Below, piece after piece: positions 56,751 to 64,000 of a DNA stretch of 64,000 bases. The translations under genes were made by a program, and so were the position numbers. The stretch lies in assembly GCA_020796225.1 (NCBI GenBank), contig CM036753.1, positions 85,470,941 to 85,534,940 of the forward strand, written 5' to 3'. The DNA comes from Arion vulgaris. Taxonomy: Eukaryota > Mollusca > Gastropoda > Stylommatophora > Arionidae. Below the pieces are notes generated by a model. It did not search any database, was not told where the DNA came from, and saw nothing but the letters and a program-made list of their open reading frames with translations. Numbering within the stretch: position 1 is the stretch's first letter; each line of letters opens with the position of its first letter.

Positions 56751-57840
56751 GTTAATGGTTACTGAACCGACGTCATAGTATTCCGGACAAACCCATAGGT
56801 GTCCAGTCTATCTCAACATATGTCGAAGGGTATGCATACTAATGGTTCCCGTGACTCGATAGTTAAACAGACTCCTCACTATGTCCCTCAGACAGCAAGT
56901 TCTACTTGTGCAATGGACAACTCCTTAAATCGCTAGATTAGTTGAACATAGATTTTAGTGTCTTCATCCAACATGTAGTTGTGAAGAGACCGAAGAACAT
57001 CCCCCTTATCCATCTTCAACTTTTCGGCAATCAATGATGTTGTTGCAAGGCTGCCCACTCTCTGGTTGCCGCAAACACCCGCATGCCCAGGACAGTAGAT
57101 CCACGTACGCCTCTGGAGGTTAGAAACTTCAATAGACGAAATCCACTCATACCGAAACCTGCCGTTTTGTTATCTTTCGAAGCATCGATTGAGTCAGATA
57201 CAACAGCGGCCCCAGTAAACGGAATCACAGAGAGCCAATGGAGGACAGCAGTAACGGCTTCAACCTCCATCCTCATACTGGAAGTAGCTGTCCTGTATGC
57301 TCCACTTCGCTCTGCAACATTCCTACCATGAGCGCTAGCCAAGAAACCCCAGCCTGACTTCTTACCACGATGAACCGACCCATTGGTATATACATCAACA
57401 TCATCTCTTACATTATCTTCTATCAGCTGCTTAACTGCGAGATTAGCCTTCATGTTGCCCCAATCTCTACATTATCTACCAAGAGCCATGATAACGTTGC
57501 AATAGTTGATCATGCTACCATCTATTGGGATCCATTCTTCCCCTTTTGGTAGGGTCGCAATTGGTCACCTGGCTAATTGTTCTATCAACCTGAACCATCC
57601 ACGACATGTTACAATAGATTACCATGCCATTAAGATCATTAGTGTTCTTGTGCAGGGGATGTTTCTTATCCAAAGTAACCCGCATATATGCTTTGGCTTA
57701 GGGGATTGCCGGTCGAGAACATAGTGGCAGAAGGCAAAGCATATATCTCATCTTCACAATGCTATCTCTAGTGCAGTCAAGGGATGTACGCATCACTTTA
57801 TTCTGAATACGTTCGAGTCATTCACATTGTGATCTTGATA
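56751..57840 (-). mobile_element. LINE copy C (RT C-terminus plus RNase H)
   Basis: The same family as copies A, B and D, inverted. The 3' end (TTAATGGTTACTGAACCGAC on the + strand) is at 56751. RNase H is readable at 57453-57031: VYTNGSVHRGKKSGWGFLAS, in which the first catalytic Asp of TDGS has become Asn; RMEVEAVTAVLHW keeps the Glu; AAVVSDSIDAS keeps the Asp, then the frame shifts. RT C-terminal sequence (GCACTAGAGATA...AAAGCATATATG) extends to about 57840. Confidence 0.85.
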
Positions 57841-58861
57841 TCGTGAGAATACTGATCTCCTAATTTACAACGGACATAACCAGTTGATGAAACTGAAGGA
57901 CAAGTAGTCTGTGCTCAAGGTGTGCGACTAAAGTAACCTTTAGAGATTTCTCACCTCTCATCTATTTCTTCTTCTGAATGCATATTTCCTTACTAGATCT
58001 GCTGGATGGCCAATCAACAGTGCACAAACTTTGTATCACCGGCTGGGGCTCACTATAGATATGACAAAATAGATATCAATGTAAACCTGGAAAAAAGTAC
58101 CTAATATCGTAATTGGTGCGAAAGAATAAAATAAAAAACACCGTGTAATGTTTGTTAAGCTTTTTTCCTATGATGTAGAATAACAAAAAAATGGTAAGAA
58201 AAATTTTTCACAACCATTTAAACGACTATAGAACGTTAAATACAGCTGAAAAATAACCAACTATAGAAAATACTACAATTTCTATGAACAAAAGTAATTA
58301 TAAAGAACATGAAATGAAAATTGTCAATAGAAATTAAACGCAAGAGCACCATTTGAATTATTGAAATTTTCACTTATCGTTGTACACCAGAAAACCGTGG
58401 CTGAATATTCAACGTTATGGAATCAGTTTAACTTTCCGCTAAACGGAACAGGAGATGCAATGTTTAACGTTTGTGCAGCCAGAAAGATAACAGACACACT
58501 ATCCAACGACAGCTTTAGATGTTAAAAATATTTACAAGTCTTTAGTAATTAATATGTTTGTGCTTAGTTGTTAGGGTCGTGTTACAATCTGCGCCATGGT
58601 TCGGTGACCAAGAGTTACTGTATGTCAACAGGTGTTTGTGCGGATTATGTAGCTCCTTAGCTTTATATTTATCAACAATTTTGTATATTTACTATATTTG
58701 TTGGTCTAAATGTGCAACCATATAGTAGAATAAATAGCAAATTCAATTTTAAAAATGGTCATAGATACGAACAAATTTGCGTCAGTTTCGTAAGAAGATA
58801 CATTTTCTATAATCTTTATGTAGATCAAGTGAAAAATATATATATATGTGTGCATTTTCAG
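57841..58861. other. End of the giant intron, nothing recognised
   Basis: A+T-rich, ending in a short TA run and the acceptor TGTGCATTTTCAG at 58849-58861. Confidence 0.5.
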
Positions 58862-58948
58862 GACTATGTGTTCAGAACAACAGGAGTGTTTCCAGTCTCC
58901 GCTACAGTCAGCAACATGTATGGTTTCGTACAGGCAAATCTCACTGTT
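58862..58948 (+). CDS. PKD-repeat receptor (polycystin-1/REJ-like), next exon
   Basis: An 87-bp exon (29 codons, phase 0 at both ends) between acceptor CATTTTCAG and donor GTT|GTAAGT. It reads DYVFRTTGVFPVSATVSNMY then GFVQANLTV. This is the second half of a PKD repeat: (H/D)Y.F...G.(Y/F)PV...VSN..G.....(L/V)TV. It carries one N-linked glycosylation sequon (NLT). Joined to the exon at 12999-13408 it completes that exon's PKD repeat (core IIIWNGNSWEEF) without any frame correction. The next exon was not found before 64000, so the following intron exceeds 5 kb. Confidence 0.82.
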
Positions 58949-59401
58949 GTAAGTACAATGTTTGATTCTGTTATAGTTCATATAGATGTTGCTACCGTTT
59001 ATGTTTTTCAATGTTAATGCAAATCTTCCTCATTGTTGCTGCTAGTACTCTGCATTACTTTTCATTCAAGTGTTTTCTATGGTTTTTTTCTAGTATTTTT
59101 AATGTTGCTATTGTTCTTCGTCACTATTCTAGTGTTCTTTTAATATTTTTGCTAGTGTACTTTAATACTGCTGGTGATTTTGTGTATTGTTGCTCCTATT
59201 GATCTTTATTGATGTTTGTTGTGTTCATTGTTCATTGCTATTGGTAGTGTTTTTTGTTGCAAGTTTTTTGATGATTGATTCTAGTGGTTTTTATTTATGT
59301 TGAAGGTGCTAATACTGTTCCTAGATAATATTATTTAAAGTTGCTTCCCATAAGTCTCTATTTCCATTCGCGATTGTAACCAGTACTGTATATATATATA
59401 G
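58949..59401. other. Intron, no feature recognised
   Basis: T-rich sequence after the donor, many TTTTTGTTG-like words. Nothing recognised. Confidence 0.4.
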
Positions 59402-59545
59402 TTTCAGTTTCAGTTTGGAATATCTTCATTGCACTCCGGACATGTCCATAGGTGCTCCGATCTCCTTCGCAATATCTCCATCAGCGTCCAGCGACTGACC
59501 GTACCAGTTCTATTTTGATTGATGAGCCTACTCGTATATATATAT
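59402..59545 (-). mobile_element. LINE 3' end (RNase H-type family), inverted
   Basis: On the - strand: GAGATCGGAGCACCTATGGA then a short spacer and the terminal ACTGAAACTGAAAC tail. It matches the 3' end of the element at 62325-62935 (GAGATCGGAGCACTTATGGA ... ACTAAACTAAACT). Confidence 0.7.
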
Positions 59546-59569
59546 ATAGCACCAGTAACATTATGCTGG

Positions 59570-59700
59570 AAGCAAAAGAATAGTTAACCAACACAGAACT
59601 GGTGCAGTTAGTTGGCACACGCTGGGGACATGCTGAGGAAGAGATCGGAACACTTAAGGACTAAAATTCGAGCTGTCGGCTAAACTGGACTAAACTAAGA
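59570..59700 (+). mobile_element. LINE 3' end (RNase H-type family)
   Basis: ATGCTGGAAGCAAAAGAATA, TAACCAACACAGAACTGGTG and GAAGAGATCGGAACACTTAA match the last 130 bp of the element at 62325-62935, ending CTAAACTGGACTAAACTAA. It faces away from the inverted copy at 59402-59545, about 25 bp apart across a (TA)n run. Confidence 0.75.
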
Positions 59701-60089
59701 AGTGGTTTCTAATACCAGTAGACTACAAGTGTAGTTAAAAAAAGTTAATTGGTATATCCTTTACAGGACTTTGCGAATCAACCCCAGCTTTGTAACGCTG
59801 TTTGTGATTTTCTAGGCATTCAGTAGTTTGCCATTGCCTTTGAACGTGTGATGCCATCGTCCTTTTGTTAAAATCCACGCGAAACAATTTGCAACCAAAT
59901 AACTTGCAACCTAGGCCACAGATGTCACTTCAAGTGCAGATAAACTACTCAAAATAACTGGTTTATTTTATGAAAAACATGTAACATCTCTCCTGTTGAG
60001 TCATACTATATTATATCCACGGTGGGCTGCAGACGCTGCATCCTCGCGATGTCGCACAATGTCTGGAATGTGTTCCGAATGACGGCATG
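59701..60089. other. No feature recognised
   Basis: Intronic spacer, nothing recognised. Confidence 0.4.
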
Positions 60090-61350
60090 TGTATAGTCCT
60101 TGACTACACTACAGATACTTCAATTATTAAAGTGCGATTTACGCTTGCCCTCATGTCACTACGTTCCTCTCATATGTTCGTTCAAATCAAAGACAATAAC
60201 CATATTATTATGGATCAGAGACAACCTCTTCACAAGAATACTAATGATATTTAGGACTTCAGAATCGAGAGCGGCATGCTGTAGTCGGTCCAGGGTGGAT
60301 AACATTTGCAATCCTACCAACAGGGGAAGAATGGATCTTGATAGATGGTAACATAGTCAACTTTAACAATGTTAAAAAGGGTCTACAGACGACGGATTTT
60401 CATTTCGCCGTGTTTTACCCCATATGGCTTGGTCCCTCTGTCCGCAGAACTGGCACGCCCCCTGCGAGAGTATTGCACAAAGCACGAACTCCGTAGCTCT
60501 GAAACATTCATTGGGATCTCTGGAAAAAATTTCACCCATGAGCACAACAGCGCGGTCCAGATTCGAACCTACGACCTTCGGAACGCAAGGCAAAGACTTA
60601 ACCACTTAGCCACAGAGACCTCCACAATGTTATAATTACTATTGGAAGGAAGTGTAGAGATTGGAGCAGCAGGAAAATGGACCTCAAAGTTAAATAGCCG
60701 ATGGCACATAACGCATGGTAGTATTGTGCTGGTATGTATTTGGATATGTCTGCATCGTGATGAGAATTTTGGCTGGGGTATTCTAGCTAGCTCGTGCGAT
60801 ATGGTCATTGCCTAGCGAAATGGAACATGCAGGACAACTAATTCCAGTATAAGGATGAAGATTGAGATCGTTACTGCTACTTTCCAATGACACAGAGATT
60901 CTGTTAACTAGGGTCATTATTGTGTCACTCTCAGTTAATGACTCGGAAGGTCCAAAACAGAAGCTTACAGAATGAGTGTCGTCCATCGAGACTTCCAACA
61001 ATCTAGGGTTTACATGGATATACTGCAATGGAAATACAAGTGTTCGTTGTGATGAGAGAGCAGACTTCTGTGCATGGCACCATTCGTCTGGAAGTTTTTA
61101 AAGATGGGGGTGTCATTTCGTTGCCAAGCTATTACATTTGATATGAGGACGCGACAATTAATATTAAATCAGTACATTGTATTACGGAGTTTGGAAGTAC
61201 ACATTGTAAGAGTAGGGCTGGACGCATCAGGTGCAGAATGAGGGGGTATGCTTATCCGGCAAACCACGAGAGCTATCAACATGCATACTCATGGACATCT
61301 GCTTGGGGAAAGTGAGCATTCTGCGACGTCGGCTCAGTAAAAAGTAACCA
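60090..61350 (+). mobile_element. LINE copy D, interrupted by a SINE
   Basis: Collinear with copy B from the RT C-terminus (GCCCTCATGTCACTACGTTC at about 60148) through GAATGGATCTTGATAGATGG, GGAAGTGTAGAGATTGGAGC and the decayed RNase H region to the 3' end near 61350 (GACGTCGGCTCAGTAA). More decayed than copies B and C; none of the RNase H active-site boxes reads in a continuous frame. The SINE at 60375-60623 splits it. Confidence 0.82.
60375..60623 (-). mobile_element. tRNA-derived SINE (copy 2)
   Basis: A 249-bp element on the - strand flanked by ACAATGTTA (60366-60374 and 60624-60632). It has an A-box TGGCTAAGTGGTTAAGT and a B-box GGTCGTAGGTTCGAATC, followed by the body word GGAGTTCGTGCTTTGTGCAA and GGGGGCGTGCCAGTTCTG, shared with copy 1 at 3808. 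Better preserved in the head than copy 1. It is inserted in LINE copy D. Confidence 0.88.
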
Positions 61351-62324
61351 AAATAAGTCTATATATATATATATATATATACTCAAGCGAACACACACAA
61401 CCATCCATTCTAACATATATAGGTATATAAACAAATTGGCATTGTGAAATTGCTTTCTCTGTGATTTTCTAGTAATGAAGGAAATGATTGTACTAGGTTA
61501 CACCGACGTCTTGACTCTAATAATCTGATTTATTTCGCGCCTAGGTACTGTAATAAGAAATAAAAGGGCTAACTTGATAATGACATTATTCTTCAACTTG
61601 TTCATTTGGTACAGGATGATACTGATACATCTGTTAGAGACTGTAACAATTTAACGGTTGATGTTATTCTATCGAAACTCAGGGACAGTTGACTTACACT
61701 TTTGCACAGAAGGATGTGTTGATGTCTGTCAAATAATTGTATAATAATGAAATAATAAGAGATAAATATTGTAAACACACAAATGAGAACAGCTGAAGAG
61801 AACAAGATTGTAGAGATTTTAGTCACAATTATGTCATGTTAAAAACTATCATGTAATATTGTTAACAAATACACTTTTTATTGCCTTTCTTTCCTTAACG
61901 TTCTACACAATTTATTAATTGACAAGAAAACAGTGGTTATCCTTGTCTATGTATATGTCAGTGGCGTATATTCCATATGTGCTAGACTTGAGGCCGGACG
62001 TTAATGTGACCACTTCAAAACTCATTTGTAATTGTGTGATATGAGAGTATTTGTTTTATTCATTAAAAGATGCATTTGTTTCTCAATTTTCCAAGACAGT
62101 GTTGGTTATAGTGTTGAAATGACTCACTTTTTATTGTTGATAAAAAGCGAAAAATGTAGCACAGGATTTACAGAACCAGAGAAGGGATGAACTTTTATGA
62201 CATGTGTGCGAAATCATTGCAGCTCTCATATTATTCAACGTGATAACTTTGTTCTGTATTTAAATAATCTATACATACTGTTTTATTTATTATTGTGGAG
62301 AACATCTAATATATCAGGTCGGAG
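61351..62324. other. No gene recognised; short (TA)n run
   Basis: A (TA)n run at 61361-61381, then A+T-rich intron. A DDTDTSVRDCNN reading after a GGTACAG acceptor-like site (61609-61615) was considered as a PKD-gene exon and not accepted. Confidence 0.4.
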
Positions 62325-62935
62325 GTGATGTTGTGAAGGAAGACAGTGGTGGTTTTGCCGTGACTACGAGCAGTCTCACTATGGAAATCATGGCGGTTAC
62401 CAAAGCGATGATTTGGCTAGAATCACAGACTTTTATCCATGCTTGTTTTCTCAGTGACTCAATGAGTATGCTCAGGAAGATTGAAACAGGATGGGCTAGG
62501 AGACATTGGATAGAATCGCTGGGGAGGTCTAAGCTGACAAAGATCAGTTTTATTTTTGTGCCAGGGCATGCAGGTGTAAGGGGAAATGAACGTGCGGGTA
62601 GGCTTGCAGGCATGGCTGCTGTCCAAAGCGGACGAGCAATGGACCAGGCTGATATTATAAATTCCTTAAGGGAGAGAGGGCGTGTACATGATTCACGTAA
62701 TAGTGGTGAATCCACAACACTAACCAGACTGCAAGAACTCAAAGTTAAGTGTGGTGTAGCTCGACAAGAACGCTATGCTGGCAGACAAAGAAGAATTGTA
62801 AACCAACAAAGAACCGGTGTCGTTAGTCGCCACACCTGATGGACATACTGAGGAGAGATCGGAGCACTTATGGACTAATTTGTTCGACGTGCAGTGATGG
62901 TGATCCGACGACTAAACTAAACTAAACTAATATAT
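62325..62935 (+). mobile_element. LINE 3' part with RNase H (second I-like family)
   Basis: The frame 62333-62839 reads TTSSLTMEIMAVTKAMIWLE (RNase H Glu), [20 protein letters not shown] (Asp) and [20 protein letters not shown] (His box; the usual Asp of NERADRLA is Gly). It then has QRTGVVSRHT and, beyond a stop, LMDILRRDRSTYG-like residues that mark the protein C-end. The 3' tail is ACTAAACTAAACTAAACTAA at about 62911. It starts within RNase H, so is strongly 5'-truncated. The N-terminal TDGS strand is missing. Confidence 0.85.
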
Positions 62936-63059
62936 TAATTTAGGTAATGTGAAATGTATTTTATACATTTAAAGCTGTAATGGCTGTATATCGTCTATTT
63001 TAAATTGAACAAGGAAAGAAAATATTAGCACTGCTCCAATGCCCAAGACGGAATATACT

Positions 63060-63200
63060 CGTTAATTTTAAAAAACAAAGTATGGTAGTTTTTTCAAAGT
63101 TCAATTTTAAAAAATCTTCGTTTTGACCAACGAATCTTCTGTCCTTTAATGAATCGTGCATACTTTCCTTTATACACACTATCTTACTTTGTATTTTTTT
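63060..63200 (-). mobile_element. Divergent Penelope-type terminus
   Basis: The + strand order AAACAAAGTATGGTAGTTTT, TTCGTTTTGACCAACG, then TCCTTTAATGAATC parallels the termini at 6048 and 39645 (ACAGTTTTAC..., GTTTCGACCAAAAGGCC TTTATCAAGC). Similarity is patchy, so this is a tentative call. Confidence 0.35.
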
Positions 63201-63684
63201 TATTTCGTTATTCGCATATAGCTTCACTGAAATGATCCAGAGACCATCACGAGACTTGCCAAAGTGGACTCCGGGTGTGGGGAGAGGGGGAGAGATGTTA
63301 TGAAGGAAAAGCAAATCAAAGACATCCTGGCGGATAACAGTGGATTAGTTGAACATTGTAGGTCAGTCATGATGTTTCCAGTGAAGGGTGTCTATCACAA
63401 CATCTGTCGGCCACTGTAGGTCTGTGTCCTGGGAAAAGAAGAATATACTTAAATTGCAGTCTTTCCCATCATCGAAACCCGTTACCTTCAGATCTATAAC
63501 CACTTGAAATTCTTCAGGTTTTAAACTGCTTTAATTCACGGTTCATATTGTGATAAATACATTTGAAATAGTTGTACAGTATATGCTATTATTAAGCAGT
63601 TAGAAATGATGGTGTCCGGTGCGCTTTTGTTCATCAGATTTTATGATGAGTAATCACGATGGCAAAGCTTCTGGTAAGCGCGGG
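63201..63684. other. No feature recognised
   Basis: Anonymous sequence; no PKD exon seen. Confidence 0.4.
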
Positions 63685-63765
63685 TTTTTGTGGCGAAAGG
63701 GTTAAGACGTTCGCCTTGTGCTCTGGAGGTTGTGGGTTCGAATACATATCGCGTGGTTTAGTTTA
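63685..63765 (+). mobile_element. tRNA-derived SINE head
   Basis: TTTGTGGCGAAAGGGTTAAG (A-box region), then GTTCGCCTTGTGCTCTGG and GGTTGTGGGTTCGAATAC (B-box). Same head as the SINEs at 3808 and 60375. The family body (GAGTTCGTGCTTT) is absent downstream, so it is truncated or belongs to a different subfamily. Not a functional tRNA: the acceptor stem does not pair. Confidence 0.6.
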
Positions 63766-64000
63766 CATATGCAGTTGAAGTCACGTGTCAGATATCAAAG
63801 ACAGCAATAGTCCGTATGATTTCATAAGACCATTGTTCTAATCTCAACACACGATGTGTTGTTAAATGGATGGCATAATTTTGTGGAAATGGCTGGAAAC
63901 GTAAAGTACCAATAATACTGTAATGTATAGCGAGGTGGGGGACGGGGTGTTAAGTGGGAGAGGGAGGGACGAGAGAAGTATAAGTTATATCTCAACCTGA
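63766..64000. other. No feature recognised
   Basis: Window end; G-rich run GAGGTGGGGGACGGGGTG at about 63931. Nothing else seen. Confidence 0.4.

Larger units (their letters stand above)
13409..58861 (+). other. Giant phase-0 intron of the PKD-repeat gene (about 45.5 kb)
   Basis: Donor GTAAGA at 13409 and acceptor GCATTTTCAG at 58861. The exon before ends on a whole codon (SVVQ) and the exon after starts on one (DYVF). Their join gives the PKD C-terminal consensus Y.F...G.FPVS..VSN directly. No other PKD-coding stretch was found between them. The intron holds both satellites and most of the transposon remains. Confidence 0.7.

Noticed and set aside
61609..61695. Next PKD exon after an AG at 61615
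   Set aside because: The reading DDTDTSVRDCNNLTVDVIL reaches a stop quickly and lacks the PKD pattern; no donor is in phase.
63685..63765. Functional tRNA gene
   Set aside because: A- and B-boxes are present but the acceptor stem does not pair and the same head occurs in full SINE copies.

Overview
This is a window of an invertebrate animal nuclear genome, not a bacterial one. It is about 60-62% A+T by eye, has spliced exons bounded by GT/AG, and is dominated by decayed transposable elements and long satellite arrays. I cannot place the phylum. The mix (I/Nimb-like and RTE-like LINEs, a Penelope-like element, a Merlin-like transposase, a Tc1-like element, a tRNA-derived SINE) is usual in protostome invertebrates.

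The only host gene I can support is on the + strand. It is a large PKD-repeat (polycystin-1/REJ-like) receptor gene with one exon at 12999-13408 and the next at 58862-58948. Both meet in phase 0 and together complete one PKD domain, so almost everything between them is a single intron of about 45.5 kb. The preceding and following exons lie outside the window or were not recognised. A weak candidate terminal exon of an unknown gene lies on the - strand at 39384-39457.

Layout: 1-12300 is a nest of transposons. A LINE copy (1061-4328) is split by a complete TA-flanked Tc1-like element (1195-3361) and by a SINE (3808-4049). A second LINE type (5849-7763) is split by a Penelope-like element (6048-7135, 11-bp target duplication). 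LINE copy B follows at 8208-9270. 12999-13408 is the PKD exon. 14553-24640 is a 10-kb satellite of 31/34-bp monomers with a 4,232-bp higher-order duplication. 26130-28250 is a second satellite with a 29-bp monomer. 30529-31750 is a 1.2-kb segment repeated at 42871-44037. 32000-42600 is a dense LINE graveyard, including one I/Nimb-type element (33425-36370, - strand) interrupted by RTE-type pieces, plus pogo/Tigger-like and Merlin-like transposase remains. 44000-58000 is mostly anonymous intron with scattered LINE ends, one of them (49360-50274) bounded by a 14-bp target duplication. After the 87-bp PKD exon come more LINE 3' ends, LINE copy D carrying another SINE (60090-61350), an RNase H-bearing LINE end (62325-62935) and a tRNA-like SINE head.

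No element looks autonomous: every coding stretch has stops, frameshifts or truncation. The most informative signals are structural: dated nested insertions with readable target duplications, the two satellites, the giant phase-0 intron, and Penelope-type termini with a hammerhead-ribozyme-like core.
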